DNA from: Thiotrichaceae bacterium
Lineage (GTDB): Bacteria; Pseudomonadota; Gammaproteobacteria; Thiotrichales; Thiotrichaceae
Reading direction: 5' to 3'
Length of the DNA: 6,262 bases
Assembly (NCBI GenBank): GCA_027024625.1
Contig: JALVRY010000131.1
Span: 1-6,262, forward strand
Position numbers and translations under genes: made by a program. Of the stretch, positions 1 to 6,042 are shown piece by piece. Each line of letters starts with the position of its first letter. The first letter of the stretch is position 1. Under the pieces are notes generated by a model. That model worked only from the letters and a program-made list of their open reading frames with translations, did not search any database and was not told where the DNA came from.

Positions 1-1009
1 TTTTCAATGCTTCTTCACGACTAATGGTGCCATCGGCAATTAATTTTCTCAGACATTGATCCAGTGTTTGCATACCAAATTGTTGCCCCGTTTCAATGGC
101 TGAACGCATTTGTGCAATTTTATTTTCTTTAATCATGCTGCGCACGGCAGGTGTTCCGATCATGATTTCATGTGCAGCAACACGCCCACCACCATTTCTT
201 TTTAACAATGCCTGAGAAATAATGGCTTCTAAAGAGCCTGAAATCATGGAACGCACCATATCTTTTTCAGCGGCAGGGAATACATCAACAATACGGTCGA
301 TAGTCTTAGGTGCAGATGTGGTATGCAATGTTCCAAAAACTAAATGCCCTGTTTCAGCAGCAGTCAGGGCAAGGCGAATTGTCTCTAAATCTCGCATTTC
401 ACCTACCAGAATGGTGTCTGGATCTTCACGTAAAGCTGAACGTAAAGCCTCATTGAAGCCCTTGGTATCACGATGTACTTCACGTTGGTTAACAAGGCTT
501 TTTTTACTTTTGTGAACAAATTCAATGGGGTCTTCTACGGTTAGAATATGCTCATATTGGTTTTCATTTTTGTAATCAACCATCGCGGCCAATGTTGTTG
601 ATTTACCCGAACCTGTTGGCCCTGTTACCAGCACTAAGCCTTTCGGCTTTTTGGATAGTTCACGAAAGATACTCGGTGCATTAAGGTCTTCTAACGATAA
701 AATATCACTGGGGATAGTACGAAAAACCGCACCCGCACCACGATTATGGTTGAATGCATTTACACGAAAACGAGCTACATTGGGGATTTCGAATGAAAAG
801 TCAGCTTCCCAATTTTCTTCATATTCTTTACGCTGACGGTCATTCATGATGTCATAAATCATGCCATGCACTTCTTTATGCGATAGCTCTGGTAAATTGA
901 TTTTACGCACATCGCCATCGACACGAATCATCGGTGGCATATCCGCAGAAAGGTGTAAATCGGATGCTTTATTTTTTACGCTGAAAGCCAGCAGTTGTGT
1001 GATGTCCAT
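1..1009 (-). CDS. pilT: Type IV pilus twitching motility ATPase PilT (3' end cut by window)
   Basis: Cytoplasmic hexameric ATPase that powers retraction of type IV pili for twitching motility and DNA uptake. I translated 336 codons by hand from the ATG at 1009-1007; the frame stays open to the left edge. The family is usually about 344 residues, so only a few C-terminal residues are missing. Visible motifs in order: N-terminal PAS-like region with ASDLHLSADMPPMIRVDG (residues 15-32), Walker A GPTGSGKST (130-138), Asp box VEDPIEF (158-164), Walker B ILVGEMRD (200-207), His box with GHLVFGTLHT (221-230), and AVRSMIKENK (288-297), the counterpart of the PilT AIRNLIRE motif needed for retraction. 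The GEMRD form and this last motif favour PilT over its paralogue PilU. No strong Shine-Dalgarno sequence precedes the ATG; the start rests on the family N-terminus. It diverges from yggS, as in Pseudomonas. Confidence 0.96.
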   Translation of the reverse strand, partial: MDITQLLAFSVKNKASDLHLSADMPPMIRVDGDVRKINLPELSHKEVHGMIYDIMNDRQRKEYEENWEADFSFEIPNVARFRVNAFNHNRGAGAVFRTIPSDILSLEDLNAPSIFRELSKKPKGLVLVTGPTGSGKSTTLAAMVDYKNENQYEHILTVEDPIEFVHKSKKSLVNQREVHRDTKGFNEALRSALREDPDTILVGEMRDLETIRLALTAAETGHLVFGTLHTTSAPKTIDRIVDVFPAAEKDMVRSMISGSLEAIISQALLKRNGGGRVAAHEIMIGTPAVRSMIKENKIAQMRSAIETGQQFGMQTLDQCLRKLIADGTISREEALK

Positions 1010-1042
1010 GAGTTTAACCCGTTTGTTAGCTTTTTATTGTTT

Positions 1043-1098
1043 TAATGAAGCACATTCCTAAATATCTATGTTCATCATCATCTAAATGTGCTTAATTA
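1043..1098. repeat. Imperfect dyad in the pilT-yggS divergent spacer
   Basis: A 9-bp perfect inverted repeat, AAGCACATT at 1048-1056 and AATGTGCTT at 1085-1093, extends outward after one mismatch by four more pairs (1043-1046 with 1095-1098). The arms are separated by 28 bp. It sits in the only stretch that can hold both divergent promoters, so an operator or an RNA stem in one of the leaders are both possible. I see no convincing -35/-10 pair on either strand here. Confidence 0.4.
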
Positions 1099-1132
1099 TT
1101 ATTTTTGTAATTAATTCGTGAAAACTAACACA

Positions 1133-1816
1133 ATGCCAAATATCTGCGAAAATCTTCAGATAATCGGGAATAGAATCCTTGAAGCTGAGAAAAAATATGG
1201 ACGAGAGCCAAACAGCGTAAAGCTTTTAGCTGTAAGTAAGTATCACCCCATTTCTGCTTTAGAAACAGCCTATGCCTGTAATCAAGTCTGCTTTGGTGAG
1301 AACTATGTGCAAGAGATGCAAGAAAAAGCCGAGGCTTTGCAAAATAGAAATATTGAGTGGCATTTTATTGGTCCAATACAATCCAATAAAACCAAACACA
1401 TTGCGGCAATAGTGGATTGGGTGCATTCAGTTGACCGATTAAAAATAGCCAAGCGTTTGAGTGAGCAAAAGCCTAAAAATAGAGCGGCTATATCCATCTG
1501 TTTACAAGTTAATATCAGTGGTGAATCCTCTAAATCTGGTATTAATGAAACAGAGTTAATACCCTTGGCTAAACAAATCCAAGAGTTATCAGGTGTTAAT
1601 TTAAGAGGCTTAATGGCAATCCCTGCACCAGAATCTAATTTTGATAAGCAACGGGCAAGCTTTGCTAAAGTCAGAAAATTACAAGAAAAGTTAAATCAGC
1701 AAGGCTTTGATTTAGATACGCTATCAATGGGCATGACTGGCGACATGGAAGCTGCAATTGCTGAAGGAGCAACCATTGTACGAATTGGTACTGCTATTTT
1801 TGGCGCAAGGAAATAA
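1133..1816 (+). CDS. yggS: YggS/PLPBP family pyridoxal phosphate homeostasis protein
   Basis: Cytoplasmic PLP-binding protein of the YggS/PROSC (PLPBP) family, a fold-type III barrel. It has no known enzymatic activity; it buffers vitamin B6 and affects amino-acid pools. Visible landmarks: LLAVSK with the PLP-binding lysine, FGENYVQE, WHFIGPIQSNK, a SGIN segment, GLMAIPAPES, and the C-terminal MGMTGDMEAAIAEGAT followed by VRIGTAIFGAR. I chose the ATG at 1133 (227 aa): it puts the PLP lysine at residue 36, the same number as in E. coli YggS, and the N-terminus MPNICENL aligns with the E. coli start. An in-frame GTG at 1118 would add five residues. Neither start has a good Shine-Dalgarno sequence. 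It lies divergent to pilT; in Pseudomonas proC follows this gene, but here it converges on a methyltransferase gene 50 bp away. Confidence 0.95.
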   Translation: MPNICENLQIIGNRILEAEKKYGREPNSVKLLAVSKYHPISALETAYACNQVCFGENYVQEMQEKAEALQNRNIEWHFIGPIQSNKTKHIAAIVDWVHSVDRLKIAKRLSEQKPKNRAAISICLQVNISGESSKSGINETELIPLAKQIQELSGVNLRGLMAIPAPESNFDKQRASFAKVRKLQEKLNQQGFDLDTLSMGMTGDMEAAIAEGATIVRIGTAIFGARK

Positions 1817-1823
1817 GCTTAGG

Positions 1824-1863
1824 TTTTACAGGCCAAATTAGGCAGTTGCCAATTACTGTAAAA
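1824..1863. repeat. Inverted repeat between convergent genes
   Basis: TTTTACAG at 1824-1831 and CTGTAAAA at 1856-1863 form an 8-bp perfect inverted repeat filling the 50-bp gap between the ends of yggS and the methyltransferase gene. A small inner stem GGCA/TGCC lies at 1841-1850. The position suggests a shared terminator, but the T run lies on the 5' side and the A run on the 3' side of the stem on both strands, the opposite of an intrinsic terminator. Confidence 0.3.
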
Positions 1864-1866
1864 AGA

Positions 1867-2523
1867 TTACAGCGGATTAAGCAAATATACCTTTTCAACC
1901 AAAGCTGTTAGCCCTTTCTTTTTAAATTCGGGCGCTCTTTCCAAAAAATCTTCGCTATGTAAAACCTTGATAGAAAAGTGTTGTTGATAGTGCCGGAAGA
2001 CTTCATTCTCAAGCACTGCAAAGGGAGGGCCTTGCATCTCTGATTGGTCATATTCCAATGTAATGAGTAAAATACTGGCTTGTTTGGGTAGAATTTTCTG
2101 AAGGTGTTTTACGTAACTTATCCGCATTTCTTCAGGTAATGCAATTAAAGAGGCTCGATCAAAAACAGCTCTGCACTCTTTTAAGTCAGATGCAGATAAA
2201 TCAAAGAAATCACCTTGTAGCAGTGTTATGTCTTCATATTTCCATTGTGAAAATTTACCTTGTTGTGATTTTTCCGCATCTAAATTATTTTCTTTGAAAA
2301 AATCTTTAACGGCTAATTCACTGATTTCAACACCGAGCACCTTATAACCTTGAGAACGTAACCAAAGGCTATCAAGGCTTTTACCACAAAGTGGTAAAAA
2401 AACTTGGCTGCCTGATTCTAGATTTAGTTGATCCCAATACTGCTGTAAATATTCATTATAAATAGCTTGGTGAAAGCCAATTTGATTTTGTTTCCAGCGT
2501 TCTCGCCAAAAATCATGATCCAT
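1867..2523 (-). CDS. tpm: Thiopurine S-methyltransferase family protein (TPMT)
   Basis: SAM-dependent methyltransferase of the bacterial TPMT family, cytoplasmic. Family members S-methylate thiopurines, and some bacterial ones methylate selenium or tellurium compounds; the natural substrate here is unknown. The start used is the ATG at 2523-2521, giving 218 aa, close to the family's usual length. Visible features: N-terminal DFWRERWKQNQIGFHQ (residues 4-19), typical of bacterial TPMTs; SAM-binding segment VFLPLCGKSLDSLWL (41-55) followed by GYKVLGVEIS (59-68); and the downstream FDRASLIALPEEMR signature. The frame is open to 2556, but the extra 11 residues would overlap the upstream thioredoxin gene and do not look like the family. 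AAGGA at 2538-2534, overlapping the upstream stop codon, lies 10 nt before the ATG. It is the last gene of the minus-strand cluster, 13 bp after the thioredoxin gene. Confidence 0.93.
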   Translation of the reverse strand: MDHDFWRERWKQNQIGFHQAIYNEYLQQYWDQLNLESGSQVFLPLCGKSLDSLWLRSQGYKVLGVEISELAVKDFFKENNLDAEKSQQGKFSQWKYEDITLLQGDFFDLSASDLKECRAVFDRASLIALPEEMRISYVKHLQKILPKQASILLITLEYDQSEMQGPPFAVLENEVFRHYQQHFSIKVLHSEDFLERAPEFKKKGLTALVEKVYLLNPL

Positions 2524-2533
2524 GATACCTAAT

Positions 2534-2538
2534 TCCTT
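2534..2538 (-). promoter_or_regulatory. Ribosome binding site that fixes the methyltransferase start
   Basis: AAGGA read on the minus strand, 10 nt before the ATG at 2523-2521. It overlaps the TAA of the upstream thioredoxin gene (2539-2537), so ribosomes finishing that gene would be placed on this site. It supports the inner ATG over the longer open frame. Confidence 0.6.
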
Positions 2539-3106
2539 ATTTAAGACGGCGAACAATATCTAATAAAGCATCAGAATCCCATTCTCGTCCACCTACTGCA
2601 CGATAGACAAGTTTACCTTCCTTATCTAAAACAAAGGTTGTTGGTAAGCCTTTTATTGGCCATTTATTAATAATATCGCCAGACTCATCCAGCAAGACAG
2701 TGAAATCAATCGGATAATCACCTGTGAATGCAAATATAGTATCTTCGCTTTCACCAACATTGACCGCAACCATCGCAATGCCTTCATCTTTAAGCTTTGC
2801 CCATGCTCGATTCATTGATGGAAGTTCAGCACGACAAGGAGGGCACCATGTTGCCCAAAAATTGATTATTAACGGCTTACCCTTGTAACTTGCTAGGCTA
2901 TGCTTTTCACCATCCATATCGACTAGCGTAAAATCAGGTGCAACCATAGAAGGAGTAAGTTTTGCGAGTAAAGTAGTTTGGTTTTGTTCAGAGGTTTTTT
3001 GACTTTCTAGTGATGATGGAGCTGCTTTAAAAAACACTAAAACCAAGTAAAGAACAATAAGCACTAAGCTTAGTATAATTGTTGGCACAATCATTTTTTT
3101 AGACAT
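2537..3106 (-). CDS. Membrane-anchored TlpA/ResA-like thiol-disulfide oxidoreductase (second of two)
   Basis: Thioredoxin-fold protein of the TlpA/ResA/CcmG (AhpC-TSA/Redoxin-like) group, predicted to face the periplasm and probably to reduce disulfides in exported proteins. The 189 aa comprise a short N-terminus with two lysines, one hydrophobic anchor (about residues 6-26), a polar linker (27-53), then the thioredoxin domain. Visible: APDFTLVDMDG (56-66), active site NFWATWCPPC with C88 and C91, and GLPTTFVLDKEG with the cis-proline at P155. The CXXC cysteines are the only cysteines. It lacks the GVYGAPETF signature of CcmG, so a general TlpA/ResA role is preferred to a dedicated cytochrome c maturation role, although that cannot be excluded. 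The ATG at 3106-3104 has GAGGA (3120-3116) 9 nt upstream inside the end of the previous gene; the gap is 2 bp, implying translational coupling. Confidence 0.9.
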   Translation of the reverse strand: MSKKMIVPTIILSLVLIVLYLVLVFFKAAPSSLESQKTSEQNQTTLLAKLTPSMVAPDFTLVDMDGEKHSLASYKGKPLIINFWATWCPPCRAELPSMNRAWAKLKDEGIAMVAVNVGESEDTIFAFTGDYPIDFTVLLDESGDIINKWPIKGLPTTFVLDKEGKLVYRAVGGREWDSDALLDIVRRLK

Positions 3107-3108
3107 GC

Positions 3109-3708
3109 TTATTTATCCTCCGCACACATAATATTATGAATCCACGCACTTTTTTTGTTTTCACCTTCGTACCAAACAACATTGAGATCGAATATGCTAC
3201 TGGGTGGTAGACCAAAGCTAGTAATGCCCCAATTATAATCACCATGCGGCTCAAATGTCTGTTCGGTTGGGAAGGTTGCCCAGCGGAAAGCGATACGCGC
3301 AGCTGTTGCTATATCATCACTTTTCCACTCACTATCCCATATTTCTTTTAGCTTTACGCCTTTAATTTTTTCATTCTGCTCACCGTCTATTTTGATTTGC
3401 CAATCTTTCAGCTTAATCGTAATAGCCTTAGCATTTTTCGTATCTGCAACATTCTTTGCTACTGTTTGCATTACGCAGCTCTTTGCAATGTCATTTGCTA
3501 TTTCTTTAGGGAAGCCACGAGCCATTAGAAACGCTCGATTTTGATCGGGAAGTATTTGTGCAACTTTTAACTCAAGGTTGCTTTCGGTTAATGTCCAACC
3601 CTGCAATTGATTATTCGGATTGGTTGCTAATTTAACTTCGGCAGATAAACTACAGCTAAAACTGAGCAATAGAAAAGAGAGCCTTATTATTTTTTTTAGG
3701 TTTATCAT
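3109..3708 (-). CDS. Secreted protein of unknown function between two thioredoxins
   Basis: I do not recognise this 199-aa protein. It has a clear Sec signal peptide: Lys-rich start, hydrophobic core (about 7-17), and a likely cut after A23 in SLSA|EV. C19 lies in the signal but is not preceded by a proper lipobox, so a lipoprotein is unlikely. The mature part has exactly two cysteines, C78 (in AKSCVMQT) and C195 (in IMCAEDK), which could form a disulfide. Other distinctive segments are RAFLMARGFPKEIA (58-71), a helical stretch before C78, and an aromatic C-terminal half containing FRWATFPTEQTF and GDYNWGITSFGLPPSS. AGGAG (3720-3716) lies 7 nt before the ATG. It is 40 bp after one TlpA-like gene and 2 bp before another, so it is probably exported with them and may be their substrate or partner; that is inference. 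The reading frame is well supported by context, the function is not. Confidence 0.88.
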   Translation of the reverse strand: MINLKKIIRLSFLLLSFSCSLSAEVKLATNPNNQLQGWTLTESNLELKVAQILPDQNRAFLMARGFPKEIANDIAKSCVMQTVAKNVADTKNAKAITIKLKDWQIKIDGEQNEKIKGVKLKEIWDSEWKSDDIATAARIAFRWATFPTEQTFEPHGDYNWGITSFGLPPSSIFDLNVVWYEGENKKSAWIHNIMCAEDK

Positions 3709-3715
3709 TGCTCTT

Positions 3716-3763
3716 CTCCTCTGTTTATTTAGCTTATCTCCTCACTCCTCATGATTTATTTAG
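3716..3763 (-). repeat. Partial direct duplication around a translation start region
   Basis: Reading the minus strand, CTAAATAAA followed by GAGGAG occurs twice: at 3763-3755 plus 3750-3745, spanning the end of the upstream thioredoxin gene, and at 3732-3724 plus 3721-3716, forming the ribosome binding site of the unknown secreted protein. A third GAGGAG lies at 3743-3738. The offset is about 30 bp. It looks like an old tandem duplication that created or strengthened the downstream initiation site. Confidence 0.45.
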
Positions 3764-4417
3764 AGGATCTTCTAATAAAGGTAGCACATAGTTTCGAAAA
3801 GCATCGTCGTCTAGCATACCACGATGGATATACTCCATTGTGCCATCACTGGCAATAACAACGGTGTACGGTACAATGCTCTCAGCATTACCCCATTTTT
3901 TCATCAAACGTGCTTGGTCTTCTTCAGGGATGACAAGGGTGGGATAATTCATACTCAAAGAGCGCTCAACATTAGCCAGTTTTTCTGCACTATCTAATCC
4001 TAAGCCTATGATTTGTAATCCACGTTCGGCAAAATGCTCCTGATATTGGACAAATCGAGGTATCTCAAACTGGCAAGGCGCACACCAACTTGCCCAAAAG
4101 TTAAGCATAATTACTTTGCCTTTCCATTCATTGACAGAGTGTACCTCACCTTTGGTATTAGGCAGTTTAATCTCATTCATTTCCCAAGCATTGTTGGTCA
4201 TGTCAGGTAATGTAGTCGTTGCTGTTTTTGGAGCTTCTGCTTTTGATGTCTCAGTTTTTTGCTCAGTAGAAGATGCAGCTTCCTGAGGAGCTTGCTGTGA
4301 TGTTGCTACACTTTGTTCAGTAACAGAAGGTGATTTTACCTCAGTGAAATAATAACCCGCGAAGACAACCGCTATAACAATAAGAAAAATACTAGCTAGT
4401 AATTTGATTGTGCTCAT
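3749..4417 (-). CDS. Membrane-anchored TlpA-like thioredoxin with long acidic/Ala-Thr linker (first of two)
   Basis: Periplasm-facing thioredoxin-fold oxidoreductase of the TlpA/ResA group. From the ATG at 4417-4415 it has 222 aa: a hydrophobic anchor (about residues 6-24), a low-complexity linker rich in Ala, Thr, Ser, Gln and Glu (about 28-75), then the catalytic domain. Visible: NFWASWCAPC with C112 and C115, a second strand GLQIIGLGLDS (133-143), and IVPYTVVIASDG with the cis-proline at P183. Only the two CXXC cysteines are present. The frame continues upstream to a TTG at 4471, but those 18 extra residues are not a plausible signal and would cover the likely promoter, so the ATG before the anchor is preferred. 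No close Shine-Dalgarno precedes it; AGGA lies about 15 nt away. It heads the tight cluster with the unknown secreted protein 40 bp downstream. Confidence 0.88.
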   Translation of the reverse strand: MSTIKLLASIFLIVIAVVFAGYYFTEVKSPSVTEQSVATSQQAPQEAASSTEQKTETSKAEAPKTATTTLPDMTNNAWEMNEIKLPNTKGEVHSVNEWKGKVIMLNFWASWCAPCQFEIPRFVQYQEHFAERGLQIIGLGLDSAEKLANVERSLSMNYPTLVIPEEDQARLMKKWGNAESIVPYTVVIASDGTMEYIHRGMLDDDAFRNYVLPLLEDPLNKS

Positions 4418-4454
4418 GATGTTGGTGTGTATTCCTGTTTGGAAATGAAAAGGG

Positions 4455-4460
4455 ATTATA
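4455..4460 (-). promoter_or_regulatory. Possible -10 box for the thioredoxin cluster
   Basis: A perfect TATAAT read on the minus strand, 37 bp before the ATG at 4417-4415, which would give a leader of roughly 30 nt. There is no good TTGACA-like -35 at 17-18 bp, so it may be a weak or activated promoter, or chance in AT-rich DNA. If real, the thioredoxin cluster can be expressed without the isomerase gene. Confidence 0.35.
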
Positions 4461-4471
4461 TCTAAACTCAA

Positions 4472-4559
4472 CTAATTGGAGCTTGCCAATGCAACATATC
4501 GCGGAGAATTCAGGCAGATTTACAGTAGCTTGTTCTATTCTCAGACAGCCTCCAATTAG
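4472..4559. repeat. 10-bp terminal inverted repeats bounding an 88-bp intergenic segment
   Basis: CTAATTGGAG at 4472-4481 and its exact reverse complement CTCCAATTAG at 4550-4559 enclose 68 bp and fill most of the gap between the isomerase gene and the first thioredoxin gene. The right arm includes the isomerase stop codon (4558-4556). The interior shows no strong continuation of the stem. It could be a long-loop RNA structure in a read-through transcript or the ends of a very small decayed element; neither is established. Confidence 0.4.
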
Positions 4560-5866
4560 CTAGGCTTATCGGCTTTAATCTCCATCATCTTCCATGTTAC
4601 CTTGTGCTTCTTTTGCAATTCCACTAAGTAGTCATGCATTTTCTCATTGATCACAAGTTGACGTATTTTATCTTTCATGCTTTCGAAGCGACGTTTTCCA
4701 CCAGGTCGACGGTCTAGAATCGTCGCAATAATATAACCTTTCTCTGTTTTTACCACATCGCTAACTTTTCCATCTTCAAGATCTTTTATTGCATTTTCAA
4801 TTTCCGGATTTCCCGTTCTTTCTCTTACCCAGCCAATATCACCATTATGTTTTTTCCCATAAGGATCGATACTTAATTCACCTGCAAGGGTAAATAAACT
4901 CTCACCCTTTTTAATTCGCTCTAATACCTTATTTGCTTCCTCTTCTGTTTTTAGCACGATCATACCAATATGCCAACGCTGTGGAATAAATGAGGCATTG
5001 GGATGAGCGTCGAAGTAGGCTTTGAGTACGGTTTCATCACCTGCCCATGCTTGTTGTTTTTGTTCAAGTAACATGGCAGGTAAGCGTTCTTTTTTGAAGC
5101 CTTCTACTTTTGCTGATATATCAACACCCTCATCTTCTGCAGCTTTAGCAACCACCAACAGTTCAGCAAGCTGATATATTTTTTCTAGCAGTGCTTCTTT
5201 TTTTGGTGCATCTTCTTTTGATTCTGGGACGTGTTCATACACATCTGCCATTGTAATTTTGATGCCGCCATCACCCTCAAGAATTACGGTATCTGGCTTA
5301 GCCTCAGCCGACACCAAATCTTCATGTAATACAACGTGGTATTTATCACGCAAAGATTGAATCGTTAGTTTGTACAGGCCACGATATTGATCCGTGATAT
5401 AGGTTGATTTTGCGGCAGTTAAAGCATCCGGTGTGCTTTTAAACTCCTTTTTCATTTCAGCGAGTTTATCATCTGGAATTTTTATTTTTGCTTTTAGTTT
5501 ATCCATGTAATAACGGTACAATTGCCCTTTACGGAAGTTATCAATTTCTTTTTTAAATTCAGCAGAATCTTCCAATTTTGCTTCTTTTGCTTCCAAACTA
5601 AGCAGCCGAGATGTTACTAAGCGTTTTAGGATATTACCCCTCAAGTCTGCCTGCTGATCTTCACTCATGGCGTTGAACTGTGTATAAAAAGGGCTACTTC
5701 TTAGTGCTTCTTCTAGGTCATTCCCCGTTACATGTAAATTTTCAATAGAAACAAGTATCTCATCATTTGCCTTAGCACTGATGGATGTCGATAGTATCAA
5801 TGCAATTGAAGTAGATAGAAGAATTTTACTAAGAGGAGATTTAATATAGCGAGTAATGATGCTCAT
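4556..5866 (-). CDS. Secreted parvulin-type (PpiC/SurA-like) peptidyl-prolyl cis-trans isomerase
   Basis: Predicted periplasmic folding factor with a C-terminal rotamase (PpiC/parvulin, PF00639-type) domain that isomerises X-Pro bonds. The 436 aa comprise a signal peptide (about 1-33, hydrophobic core 15-28), a helical SurA-N-like chaperone region, then the rotamase domain at about 296-388, with QRWHIGMIVLKTEEEA (296-311), GESLFTLAGELSIDP (321-335), NGDIGWVRE (341-349) and VVKTEKGYIIATILDRRPG (371-389). A basic helix and the tail follow. The protein has no cysteine. The N-terminal half appears to hold two similar helical modules (about 36-142 and 193-288), of which only the second is followed by a rotamase domain. 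AAAGGA (5876-5871) lies 4 nt before the ATG at 5866-5864. It stands upstream of the thioredoxin cluster on the same strand, 138 bp away. It is not SurA itself: there is one rotamase domain instead of two. Its clients are unknown. Confidence 0.9.
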   Translation of the reverse strand: MSIITRYIKSPLSKILLSTSIALILSTSISAKANDEILVSIENLHVTGNDLEEALRSSPFYTQFNAMSEDQQADLRGNILKRLVTSRLLSLEAKEAKLEDSAEFKKEIDNFRKGQLYRYYMDKLKAKIKIPDDKLAEMKKEFKSTPDALTAAKSTYITDQYRGLYKLTIQSLRDKYHVVLHEDLVSAEAKPDTVILEGDGGIKITMADVYEHVPESKEDAPKKEALLEKIYQLAELLVVAKAAEDEGVDISAKVEGFKKERLPAMLLEQKQQAWAGDETVLKAYFDAHPNASFIPQRWHIGMIVLKTEEEANKVLERIKKGESLFTLAGELSIDPYGKKHNGDIGWVRERTGNPEIENAIKDLEDGKVSDVVKTEKGYIIATILDRRPGGKRRFESMKDKIRQLVINEKMHDYLVELQKKHKVTWKMMEIKADKPS

Positions 5867-5904
5867 TTATTCCTTTGTCCGTTCTTAAATTTGGGGATAA
5901 AACA

Positions 5905-5960
5905 TTTATATAAACTATGGTGAACCTATATAAGCTAGGAGTACAAATAAGCTTATATAA
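5905..5960. promoter_or_regulatory. Palindromic TATATAA repeats upstream of the isomerase gene
   Basis: TATATAAGCT at 5927-5936 and AGCTTATATA at 5950-5959 form a perfect 10-bp inverted repeat with a 13-bp spacer. A further self-complementary TTTATATAAA lies at 5905-5914. On the plus strand TATATAA therefore occurs three times (5907-5913, 5927-5933, 5954-5960). This is the promoter region of the isomerase gene (ATG at 5866), so an operator is possible, though AT-rich DNA produces such patterns easily. I cannot assign a -35/-10 pair with confidence. Confidence 0.35.
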
Positions 5961-5980
5961 ATATTTTACTTTTATTTCAG

Positions 5981-6013
5981 GCAAAAATTAGGGGACATTA
6001 AAGCCCCCTAATT
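5981..6013 (-). terminator. Intrinsic terminator, distal of a tandem pair
   Basis: A 9-bp stem, AATTAGGGG at 5986-5994 with CCCCTAATT at 6005-6013, and a 10-nt loop. On the minus strand the stem runs into a short T run (TAATTTTTGC, 5990-5981). It would stop transcripts coming from the cytochrome gene that pass the first terminator, shielding the isomerase promoter. Confidence 0.6.
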
Positions 6014-6042
6014 AATTACTTTAAAAATTAATCAGGGATGAT

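Noticed and set aside
222..1061. Three plus-strand open frames of 61-97 codons
   Set aside because: They lie opposite the strongly conserved pilT frame, have no family resemblance and are shadows of it.
1303..1497. Minus-strand open frame of 64 codons
   Set aside because: It lies inside yggS on the opposite strand, across conserved family motifs; a shadow frame.
1824..1863. Bidirectional terminator between yggS and the methyltransferase gene
   Set aside because: The stem has its T run before and its A run after on both strands, so it lacks the trailing T tract of an intrinsic terminator; kept only as an inverted repeat.
2537..3106. Assignment of the second thioredoxin as CcmG/DsbE of cytochrome c maturation
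   Set aside because: It lacks the GVYGAPETF signature, and no ccm genes are in the window, despite a cytochrome gene nearby.
3729..3752. Seven-codon minus-strand mini-ORF whose ATG overlaps the thioredoxin stop codon (ATGA)
   Set aside because: An ATGA overlap can mean coupling, but the peptide (MRSEEIS) is tiny and the ATG arises from the local repeat; nothing else supports translation.
4418..4471. N-terminal extension of the first thioredoxin from a TTG codon
   Set aside because: The 18 added residues place the membrane anchor unusually far in, need a rare start, and overlap the TATAAT hexamer.
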